A DNA stretch of 64,000 nucleotides, from the NCBI GenBank assembly GCA_023213395.1, contig CM041465.1:59713741-59777740 (forward strand). The letters are read 5' to 3'. Positions 37,061-46,019 of this stretch are shown piece by piece. A program made the position numbers and the translations under genes. The notes under the pieces were generated by a model. That model had not been told where the DNA came from. It worked only from the letters and a program-made list of their open reading frames with translations, and did no database searches. Numbering within the stretch: position 1 is the stretch's first letter; the number at the start of each line of letters is the position of its first letter. Source of the stretch: Cycas panzhihuaensis (taxonomy: Eukaryota > Cycadophyta).

Positions 37061-37777
37061 TAATTTTTCTATTATGAATATGGCATAAAAACTAAGCCCT
37101 CGATCAACCAACAATCTACAAATAATAAGAAAATAAATTAGTGACACTTTTATAAACCCACATCCAACTTTATAACATTTGAATGATAACCCACACACTA
37201 CATGGCCTTTATTTGCTACAAACATACCTTGGAAACAAGATTTTTAAAAATGTGCATGCTTTACATGCCCAACACAATGTCTTGCAAGTAACAACATAAA
37301 TTTTTATACCCAACAAAAAATCCCTCAAATTTTGCTTCAATTAACAATACATATAAGCAACTCTGCACAATGACTTCTAAATGACAAGTCCGATAAAAAA
37401 ATCTTCACACACTATGCTCAAAACAACAAAATAGACACAAAATAATCAAGTTTACCTTTGTAGTGGAGTTCTTTCAAATTTTGAATTTAAAAGAAGTATA
37501 TACCCTTTATTAGGCAGTTGCATCCTTGTAAAAAAATGAGTAACTTTTTTTTTACCATGAATGACTTTTATGACATGATAAAAAAGTGATTAGGTTAAAG
37601 GAATGATATACTAAGGTTTTTATACCTTAGTATATATCACATACCACTTACTTGAAGGGTGCAAAATCCCAAAATGATTCATTATTTTGACACACCTCCA
37701 AAATTAAAGCACAACCCACAAACACTAATGCACAAACTCAAATGATGTCACATGGCTCTATTTACTACATTTGACTA
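36885..37777. repeat. About 0.9-kb direct repeat, copy 2
   Basis: Collinear with 34,040-34,975. The match ends at about 37,777 (TACATTTGAC), only some 60 bp before the PBS and LTR of gypsy B family sequence, which marks a junction between two elements. Confidence 0.8.
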
Positions 37778-37841
37778 AGCGCACCTATACTATCTTTTAG
37801 AAGGGAAAGAGGGTAAAAGTAGAACAAATATACAAAATATA

Positions 37842-37853
37842 GCTTTGATACCA
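37842..37853 (-). other. Primer binding site beside the gypsy B LTR
   Basis: The minus strand reads TGGTATCAAAGC, one transition from the initiator-tRNA-Met site, 6 nt beyond the LTR end at 37,860. A PBS belongs after a 5' LTR, yet this LTR also follows the 3' end of pol. Confidence 0.75.
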
Positions 37854-37859
37854 ACAATT

Positions 37860-38275
37860 TGAAGAATTATGAAATATTTATAGTTGATATCTATAAATAA
37901 TTAAAAGTATTGATAAAATTATGAAGTACAAATGATAAGATAACATCTAGTGATACTTCCCTCTTCAAGGCATGGTACCCTCAAAAGAAAATACAAACCT
38001 AAGACCAAAAATACAATAGCAAAGACTTTAGTTTTGATGAGATAGAATGAGGCCCAATATCCCTTTATATAGGCGGAATAAAGTCTAGATAAAGGACGGC
38101 AAAAAGGGGGAGTGTAGGTCATCCAGAAAGGGAAGCTTAAGTTAGCCAAAATTTCTGTTAGAAGCTACTAGAATTAAGAATTTCCTAAACTATTTGACTT
38201 CCACCCTAGCGCACTTAAGAGGTCATCCAATTTGATCTTTAGTAAGTCAACCTGACATGTAGAAGGAATGCTTCA
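37860..38275 (-). repeat. LTR of gypsy B (416 bp)
   Basis: On the minus strand it begins TGAAGCATTCC directly after the purine tract and ends ATTCTTCA, giving matched inverted termini TGAAG/CTTCA. A TATA box (CCTATATAAAGG on the minus strand) lies at about 38,062-38,073. It serves as the 3' LTR of the minus-strand gypsy pol to its right, while a PBS follows on its left. No second LTR copy is inside the window. Confidence 0.8.
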
Positions 38276-38288
38276 AGCCCCTCCCCAT
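38276..38288 (-). other. Polypurine tract of gypsy B
   Basis: ATGGGGAGGGGCT on the minus strand, between the end of pol and the LTR start. Typical plus-strand priming site. Confidence 0.75.
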
Positions 38289-38299
38289 GAAAACATGCT

Positions 38300-39012
38300 T
38301 TGCCCTCAAAGCATGCGTAAGTTTAGATGTTGGCTAATCTATTATTCTAATTTCCATGTGGCATCTTTTGAGTCTAAAGTTTTCTATTTTATAAGGTACT
38401 ATTTTATTTCCCTAGAATATAACTATTTAGTTTGAATTTGTATAATTCCTTTAAATTTCAGAATGATCATTCCTTCTTCATCTAATTTTAGAACTATGGT
38501 TTGGAGGGTGATCTTTTTTTTGAGTTCTTGTTTAAGACATGGTACATGAAAAACATCATGGATATGGCTTCCTTGTAGTAAAGACAACTTATAAGATACT
38601 TCTCCAATCTTGTTGAGGATTTGATATGGTCTGAAAAATCTAGGGGTTAGCTTTTGTTTACTAATTGGTCTCATCATTGACTACGTGTATAGTTACAATC
38701 TTTAAAAAATCCAATCACCTACTAAGAAGGATCTCTCTAACCTGTGTCGATCTACTAGTTGTTTCATTCAATTTCTCACCATGTTCAAATTATCTTTTAA
38801 TATTTAGAGCATTTAGTCTGTTTGTTCTTGTTGTTCTTGAATCGTATGTACACATGATGTATTGATCCATGTAAGAAAAGATGGTGGCTCAAAACCATAG
38901 AGTGCTTGGAATGGAGTCATCTTTGTCATTGTATGGTATGTGGTATTACTCCACTATTCTACTAAATGGAGCTATTTATTCTATAGTTATTATTTATTGA
39001 AGGTGAAATTCC
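38300..39012 (-). pseudogene. Gypsy B integrase C-terminus and chromodomain
   Basis: On the minus strand, pol text resumes just left of the ATAGG duplication (WNFTFNK, then WSNTTYHTMTKMTPFQALYG near 38,945-38,885). It continues with VGDWIFLKIV, then FFRPYQILNKIGEVSYKLSL and HIHDVFHVPCLKQEL (38,640-38,510), which is the GPYxVLxxIGxVAYKLxLP/IHPVFHVSxLK integrase tail. A chromodomain-like end follows (KTLDSKDATWKLE near 38,370-38,330). The upstream half of this integrase is at 63,565-64,000 and joins in frame across the insertion. Several stops and frameshifts are present. Confidence 0.85.
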
Positions 39013-39017
39013 ATAGG

Positions 39018-39368
39018 TGTAACGTAATCCCACCTTTCTTAAAAACTAGCAAGTGAGAGCCACCAAAGGGTTAAGGATTGACATTATCCATTAAGATTTA
39101 TGCATGGAGTGCTAAGTCATCCAGTAAGATGTAAGGTCGTTAGGGCTACCAATAGTATCACAACAAAGAAGACCCCTGCATATCTATTTAAAGGGTCAAA
39201 CATCACTTATAATGCTTGTTGAGTATTATTATCTTTGAAGAGAAAGTACTTTGGTACTCCTTTTGGTGTTCAATTTATTTATGATCTGTTTGTATACTCA
39301 TGTTATTTTGGCTTTTACTTCTATTAGACAGGATCTTTAAGGTTGATTTTCTGAGAGGAAATGCTCCA
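39018..39368 (+). repeat. 5' LTR of gypsy A
   Basis: TGTAACGTAATCCC to GAAATGCTCCA. TATTTAAA at 39,185-39,192 is the likely TATA box, at offset 167 in both LTRs. Identity to the 3' LTR is about 85% over the first 65 bp by eye. Confidence 0.95.
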
Positions 39369-39370
39369 AG

Positions 39371-39383
39371 TAGTATCAAAGCC
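39371..39383 (+). other. Primer binding site of gypsy A
   Basis: TAGTATCAAAGCC, 2 nt after the LTR end. It is the initiator-tRNA-Met site with two transitions. Confidence 0.8.
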
Positions 39384-40730
39384 ATATTTGCAATGGTAGG
39401 AAGCTACTCAAAACATTAAAATTTTCTTTTCTGTCAGATCAAGTACTCTCTCTACCCCAGTAGAGATCAAAGAAAGATATTCACTTAGTACTCTCTCCAC
39501 AGAGATTAAGGAACGATATTAGTATGACTCATAAGTCATAAGGGAAGGGGAATTTCTTCCCCTGGGTAATACAAATAATTATTTTCTTCTACTTAACATT
39601 CATTTTTTTAGTTTTATTCCTTTACTTCAATTTCTGCATTAGGTTGTAGTCTAAGGGAAGATAACACTTCTCAGCGGCTATCCTTTCTCCCTCCCACCTC
39701 TCTTTCCTGGATAGATAACACTACTTAATGGTTAACCAAGTAGTTCAGTAGAGACCATATACCAGGGGTCTTTAAATATCATAGGGATCTATCATTCTGG
39801 CTAAGCACATCATGGCTTTTTTGCCCCTTGCGTGAAGGACAAGAGATAACACTCTTAAACTAAGCCCTAGACAGAACCTTTACTATGGAAACATACCTCC
39901 ATGTATCTTCAGGTATATAGGGGACCTCTTTAGGTCCCAAATCCTTCCTAACTTAGGCAAACTATTAGTCGTCGAAGTCTTATAGTGCAGTGGTTAATAG
40001 TTAGTACCATGAAGCTACCTACCCCAAACTTCTATATTAGATGTTTATTAGTAGGCCTACAAAACTAAGCACACCTTGTCTAGTGGTTGGTAGAGCACCT
40101 ATGACCTTACACCCTACTTTACTTGCTCCATTTTCAAGCTAAAATTATAAGGTACATCATATTAAATAATTATAATAATTTTATTTACTACCTTAATTCA
40201 AAACTTGTTAATGTAGTCAGACTTGCAGAAAAAAAAAAAAGAAAGAAAGAAAGAAAAGAAGAGGAAGAAAAAAGAATAAATAAATAAATAAATACTCCAC
40301 TTAATCACTCTTTATAGTACAAGTTCACAACCAAAAACTACCCTTATAATTCATATACCTTATTTTGATTAGCACGTTGTATTGGTCATTTACACTAGAT
40401 TAGTTTGTGCAAGTAATTTTTATGTTTTGTAATACCAAGATTACTGGTGGGTCCTGCCACCTCAAACTCACCTTAAATCTCATATACCCATTTAGACAAG
40501 CTTTTTGCACTCTTTCTAGTGGGCCAAACATCCTATTTATGCAATTTTTGAGGTCAATAGGCTATAAACACTCTACTCCCTCTATTTACCCCATTCTCTC
40601 CCATCTAACAACTCCTTTATTCTTATATCTTGTTCTTTCTTGATCTATTCCACTTTATCTATTTCCCTTCTTTCTGCCAATTCTTGCTTCTTTATTCCCT
40701 TTCTACAGCTCTGATAGTAAAAATACAAGG
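39384..40730 (+). other. Leader of gypsy A
   Basis: Non-coding. It holds a diverged tandem duplication (AGTACTCTCTC...AAGATATT at about 39,446-39,485 and 39,487-39,525). GATAACACT recurs at about 39,660, 39,714 and 39,847. An A-rich simple repeat with GAAA and AATA units lies at about 40,229-40,294. Confidence 0.6.
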
Positions 40731-41885
40731 AGAGAAAATTATAGAGTTAACCATTGACTTGTCCCTCTTCAAATAAGAGGTTATTGGTAAATTCAATGAC
40801 ATACCTACTAAATTAGATCTTAATGAAACTCAACAAGAAATTCTAAAATAAATCTAACAGTTGTTCCAACCTCAACTCCACAGTATAGGAACTTCTAATA
40901 CACCAGGTAACCAGCCTCTCCCTTTTCAAAGAAAAAATATACCTACAGGATATTCTCCACCAATCCAGTCCTTCTTTCACCATAAAATCAATATTCTTAC
41001 CTGTGATCCAGATGTGAATATAGAGTGTACTCAAAGTTAGATTAACAAGTTAAAATCATATTTCACACTCCACCTAATATATAAGTAGGATCAACTCTTA
41101 TACGCCTCCATCCACCTAGATGGATAAGCCCACCATTGGTTTAACTAGTGGAAATAAGAATATCCCTCTCACCTAATATGGTCCCACTTCACTAGCTATT
41201 TCTTCAAACAATATGAGGACACATGGAGTCAATCTTTCTCAGGTAACTTACTCAACTTAAATAGACTACAATAGTAGAGGCTTATATAGACGAATTTCAA
41301 GCTTTATATAATCGCTTGCCATAAAGTCAAAACTTGGACAAATAAATAGTAATTGATATTTATGTGGTTGAACTCTAAGATTATATTTAGATAAGACTAA
41401 AGACAATGGAAATCTACTCCCTTAAGGAAGCATTCAAGTGGGCTCGAAGTGTAGAGGTTAAATTTATGGTAGATAGACCCCCAACTACTCATTGGGATAA
41501 CCCTTGGTTCTCATGCACTTGATAGTCAGACTTCTAGTAACTACAACCCTAAGTTGATAATGCTACCCATCCTTAAGCTAACTTTGTATGTCCTCGACTA
41601 TGACAGGATGATCCCACCTGCCTAGCTACCGACTAACAAAATGATGACTCATTTACCAAAAGAGTCTAAATTTCCCAAGATGAAGCACAATGCTAACTAA
41701 AGGCCAACTTATATATGTAGTGTACAGAAAAATGGACTTCCAAGCATGGTCCATGTCTGTAAGGCGAGACGCATGGTTTTTTCCATTGACCTATCCATGT
41801 CCCCCCATGAATCCTTTGACTTTGACTCTTCTTTAGGAGGTTGAAGATGATATCTATGATGACTTTACCCTGGACCCTCACCCTA
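40731..41885 (+). pseudogene. Gypsy A gag
   Basis: The retrotransposon gag core is readable at about 41,050-41,230: YFTLHLIYK*DQLLYASIHL, then DG*AHHWFN and WSHFTSYFFKQYEDTW. This fits the family text YFxxxxIxDxxKVxxAS.HLxGxAxxWFxW. Further on, zinc-knuckle traces (CTEKWTSKHGPC) are split between frames near 41,720-41,750. An acidic DDIYDDFTLDPHPK segment precedes the inverted-repeat arm at 41,886. Many stops at Trp/Gln positions. Confidence 0.8.
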
Positions 41886-42128
41886 AGCTTTTGGTACCCT
41901 TATAAAGAATAAGTAAAACTAAGTTTTGGTATCCCTATTTGTTATTACCATCTTATCTTGTCCTAAACCCCTATGTATCAAAGGCATTCTTCACAAGACT
42001 CCAATGTCTATCTTGGTCAATGGTGGTACGTCACTCAATTTCCTTGATATCTCTATAGCTTAATAACTTAAACTATATATAGTACCAAAACTTAGTTTTA
42101 CTTATTCTTTATAAGGGTACCAAAAGCT
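41886..42128. repeat. Perfect 46-bp inverted repeat in gypsy A
   Basis: The left arm is 41,886-41,931 and the right arm 42,083-42,128. Each is 46 nt, exactly complementary, with a 151-nt spacer. The right arm reads as protease sequence (VPKLSFTYSL*GYQKLHC) in the place where family protease text is expected. The left arm has no matching place in gag, so it is probably the derived, inverted copy. Confidence 0.97.
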
Positions 42129-42300
42129 CCATTGTGTTGGTGGTATTAAAAACTTACAAGTCTAAATTGGATCCTATTTATTGGTGTCAGATTTCTGTGT
42201 CTTATCAATAGAAGGGTTTGATACTATCTTGGGGATTATGTGATTACAAACCTTATGAACTTACAATATGAATAACTCACCTACCAACCCATTCATTGCT
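41985..42300 (+). pseudogene. Gypsy A protease
   Basis: Aspartic protease text ILVNGGTSLNFLDISIA near 42,015-42,065, where the family has LIDSGSTHNFLD; the catalytic Asp has become Asn. It is followed by QIGSYLLVSDFCVLSIEGFD-like text and TILGIM near 42,160-42,240. Confidence 0.75.
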
Positions 42301-42579
42301 TTTAAAGACCAAATAGGTCAAAATCATAAAATTTATGGGATGCAGTCCCCCCTAATTAAGTGGTCTCTCTTGGACATATAAAATACCATCTTCAATCTAC
42401 CTAGGATACATAGTCCACCTCAATAATATTCAAATTGAACCATAAGTTCACCCACATATCTAGGATATTATTACCCAATACAAGCAAGTATTTACTCCTC
42501 TACCTGCTGCTACTCCACCTGATCATGGCTTCTATCATGCAATTGACCTTCAATCCAATCATGACGCTATTAGCTTGAG

Positions 42580-43800
42580 AGCCCACCATAACTCATACTT
42601 TTAAAAGAATAAATTTGAGAAACTCATAAATGAGCTCCTCAACATGGTCATAATCTAACTAAACAAAATCCTTTATGCAACCCCAATCATCTTAGTTAGG
42701 AAGAAGGATGGTTCCTTCTACCTATGTATCTATTATAGAGAGCTAAATAAAATTACCATAAAAATAAGTGCCCCACCCCTCTCATAGATGACATACTAGA
42801 TGAAATCTATAGTGCGGTTATTTTTTCTAAGTTAGACCTTTAGTCTGGTTATTACCAAATCTCAATTACCCTAGAAGACTGCCATAAGATGGTATTTCAA
42901 ACATATCGTGGCTTTTTTGAGTTTCGTGCAATGCCCTGGCAAAGTTTTAGGCTCTTGTGAATAAAATTTTTGGCTTGTATCTCTAAAAGCTCATCATAGT
43001 CTTCTTTGATGATATTCTTATATATTATGTCTGCCTAGACCAATACATCCAACACCTAAAAATTATTTTTCAAATATTACAAAACCACCAACTCTATGAA
43101 ATATTATCTATATGTGAGTTTGGACAATCTTAACTCAAATACTTAGGGCATATTATCTTATTGGAAGGGGTACGCATAGACCTTGATAAACTATTTATCA
43201 TCATGAATTAGCCAACAACCACCACCCTTACCCAACTACATGTATTTCTTAGGGTTATAGGATTCTACTAATAGTTTATGCATAACTACACAGCCCTCAT
43301 TTCCCTTAACCAATCTCCTTCATAAAGATGCCTTTCAATGGTCTCTAAAAGTTGATGTTACTTTTTCTTACCTTAAGGTTGTAATCACCTCTATCCTAGT
43401 CCTCTTCACTCCTAATTTCAACTAGCCTTTTCAACTTGAATGTGATACCTTGGGATTTGGATTGAGTGTAATCATGATGCAAGACTCTCATCTTATTGCA
43501 TTCAAGAGCTAAAAATTAAAAGAGAATGAGCTTTGTCTCTCTACATACTAGAATCAGATGAAAGCTATCATCCACACTATTGATAAATGGTGGAAATATC
43601 TCTTAGGCTCTAAATTTACTATTCTCATGATTCATTGCAGCCTTCTTAATCTATTGGATTAGCTAGTTTTATATAAAGAACAAGCTAAGTGGGTTCACTG
43701 TCTACAAGTCTTTAACTTCATAATATCATATTCAAAAGGCAAAGACAATACAGTCGAAGATGCCCTTTCACATCCTCACCCTGATAATAGTACTTCCAAC
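42580..43800 (+). pseudogene. Gypsy A reverse transcriptase and RNase H
   Basis: RT motifs in order: ILYATPIILVRKKDGSFYLC then IYYRELNKITIK (42,668-42,760), and a decayed F.SLDLxSGYHQI region. The catalytic VFFDDILIY is intact at about 42,998-43,025. RNase H text is FQLECDTLGFGLSVIMMQ (43,430-43,483), then AIIHTIDKWWKYLLG (about 43,565-43,610) and FIISYSKGKDNTVEDALSHP near 43,715-43,775. Frequent stops and frameshifts. Confidence 0.88.
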
Positions 43801-43899
43801 CTGAGCCTCCATGCTATAAGTAATCCCTAATCCCTTTGGCTCGATGAGTTATGTATTAAAAATTAGGCCCAACCTGACTACTCTAACTGGACAAAAAAG

Positions 43900-45235
43900 G
43901 TTTTTACCCATAAAAGTTTGTTAATCTTTAATAATTCTCCACTCTATCAAAATTGCATCTTTATCCACCCATACTCCTTGTTTATACCTAGAATCCTAAC
44001 AGAATACTACTCTTCTCCCCTTGGTAGCCACTTAGGTTCAAGAAAACTTATTATCAAATTTTCACATATTTCTTTTGGTCTTATATAAAGACTACAATAT
44101 TTATTTTCATCTTAGAATATGACACGTGTCATCAAAATAAAGTTAATACCAAAGCTCTTCCTAGGCTTCTCTAACTATTAAATATTCCTCAAGGTAAGTG
44201 GTAAGATATTGCCATGGAACTTATTGCGAGCTTACCTCTATCTATTGTGTTTGACTCCATTTGGGTAATCATTGGCTGATTAACTAAGTACTCATACTTT
44301 CTCCCTATTCGCACCATATATATGTCCTCTAGTCTTGTTGATCTATATGTCCAATTCATATTTTGCCTTCACAACTTTCCTTCATGTATTGTTTGTGATC
44401 GTGACCCCAAGTTTACTATATGCTTTTGGCAAGAACTGTTTAAGGCTATCAAAACCTCATTTATCATGAGTTCTGCTTACCACTTGTAAATAGATGGCCA
44501 ATCTGAGGTCTTGAATAAAACCTTAGAAACCTATCTGTGTTGCTTTGCCTTAAAATACCAAGCTAAGTGGACCTCTTAGCTCTCCTTGGTGGAGTATTGG
44601 TATAACTCCTCTCACCATTCTACCATCGGTATGTCCCCTTTTTTTGGCCTCTATGGTTACCAACCCCCTTTCCACCATACCTTAGCTACAAACTTTTGAA
44701 TATCCTCTCTACAATAAAAGCTTCAAGAGATGGACCAAATCCTTCATACCCTTTGACAAAATCTGGTTGTTACGTGAAACCAAATGAAGTAACTTACTAA
44801 CTATCATTAATCCAATCGATCCTTTGATACTAGAGATCTAGTATTATTACCTCTAACCTTGCAAGTAATGGTCCCTTAGGTTACATCAAGGGCATAAACT
44901 AATCCCCTGTTACTATATCCCTTATAAAGTCCTCCACAAAATTAGTGAAGTTGCTTATGCCGTTGAACTCCCTCTGAACACCAATATCCATAATGTGTTT
45001 TATGTTTCTTGCCTAAAAAAATATCTCAAAGCTAAAGTTATACCCCACACCACCTTAATTATTCTCTCTGAGGAGTAAACTCTTAGAATCCCACCTGATA
45101 AAATCCTTGCCAGTTGCCAGTGCTACCTTTAGAATTGTACTATTTCTAAGCACTTAGTACAATAAGTCCATTGTGATATAGATGAAGTAACTTTAGAATC
45201 TGATGAGTTCATCTAGTAACATCCTTATCTCTAAT
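43900..45235 (+). pseudogene. Gypsy A integrase and chromodomain
   Basis: Integrase zinc-finger traces (GSHLGSRKLI, then a decayed CxxCQ region) lie near 44,020-44,130. The core shows a decayed DRLTKYxHF/SLLVDLY region near 44,270-44,350 and WSIGITPLTILPSVCP near 44,590-44,635. The C-terminal part is YYIPYKVLHKISEVAYAVEL (44,910-44,970) and NIHNVFYVSCLKKYL (44,985-45,030). A chromodomain-type tail follows (ILASCQCYL, HLVQ*VHCDIDEVTLESDEF, 45,095-45,215). This places the element among chromodomain gypsy elements. Confidence 0.85.
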
Positions 45236-45256
45236 GCTGTGAGAACTCAGCATCTT

Positions 45257-45268
45257 AAAAGGGGAACC
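45257..45268 (+). other. Polypurine tract of gypsy A
   Basis: AAAAGGGGAACC immediately before the 3' LTR. Confidence 0.85.
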
Positions 45269-45574
45269 TGTAACATAACCCCATCTTTCTTAAGCACTAG
45301 AAAGCAAGAGCCACCAAAGGGTTAAAGATTGATATTAGCCATTAAGATTTGTGCATGGACCACTAAGCCATCCAGTAAGATGTAAGACCACTAAGGCCAC
45401 CAATAATATCATAAGAAAAAAGACCCTTGCATCTCTATTTAAAGGGTCAAACATCACTTGTAATGGTTATTGAGTATTATTATCTTTAAAGACAAAGTAC
45501 TTTGGTACTCTCTTTGGTGTTTAATTTATTTATGATATGTTTGCATACTTGTATTATTTTAGATTTTGCTTATG
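45269..45574 (+). repeat. 3' LTR of gypsy A, left part
   Basis: TGTAACATAACCCC onward, matching 39,018-39,323, with TATTTAAA at 45,436-45,443. It is broken by the LINE after TTTTGCTTATG (45,564-45,574). Confidence 0.95.
45564..45574. repeat. LINE target-site duplication, left copy
   Basis: TTTTGCTTATG, repeated exactly at 63,504-63,514. The downstream LTR text GGTTGATTTTC...GAGGAAA at 63,533-63,552 continues the LTR, so the two copies flank one insertion. Confidence 0.93.
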
Positions 45575-45589
45575 TTTTTTTTTATAAGG

Positions 45590-46015
45590 TAAAAATAGTT
45601 TATAAGTGGGTTTGAAATAGGATCCCACAACCTAGTACATCAAGGGTCTTTAGGCTTCTAAGTCATAGTTGACTGTGACATCCCCAGGGTCTAGGCATAG
45701 AGACTGCATTGCCAGGACAAGCCCCATGGCTAGCTATCACAGACCCTGTGATTCTCTACCAGAACCATAAGATCCTCAGGAAAGTCGTTTCTCCAAATAG
45801 TATATTTTTTATGCCTAACCGCCCAGTTTGTCAAAAAGTTGGCCGCTTTGTTTCCTTCTCTCAACGTATACCTTAGTTGGACTTCTTCTAAGCCCTCTAG
45901 ACTCTCCTTCGCATCATTGATCATAGGTAGGAATCTCGAGTCTGGGAGAGCAGAGCCCTTCAGTGAGTTGACAACTGTTTCCCGGCTACCAGGAATGGAT
46001 ATGAACAGATCGACT
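45590..46015 (-). pseudogene. LINE RNase H C-terminal fragment and 3' UTR
   Basis: The minus strand reads *VDLFISIPGSRETVVNSLKG, then ALPDSRFLPMINDAKESLEG and YTLREGNKAANFLTNWAV, ending VENHRVCDS at 45,730. The H.xREgN.xAD.LaN ending is that of the LINE-encoded RNase H; here AD reads AN. The final 140 bp are 3' UTR ending TTTTACCTTAT plus poly-A, the same end as the LINE fragment at 21.1 kb. Confidence 0.85.
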
Positions 46016-46019
46016 CAGG

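Noticed and set aside
39985-40110. tRNA A-box-like text (AGTGCAGTGGTTAATAG, CTAGTGGTTGGTAGAGC), possible SINE or tRNA
   Set aside because: No B box (GGTTCGAxTCC) at the right distance and no cloverleaf; it lies in the leader of gypsy A.
20285-45240. Possible endogenous pararetrovirus sequences
   Set aside because: Where an RT trace has enough flanking pol sequence it is accompanied by integrase and LTRs, and no movement protein or coat protein is visible; they fit copia, gypsy or LINE.
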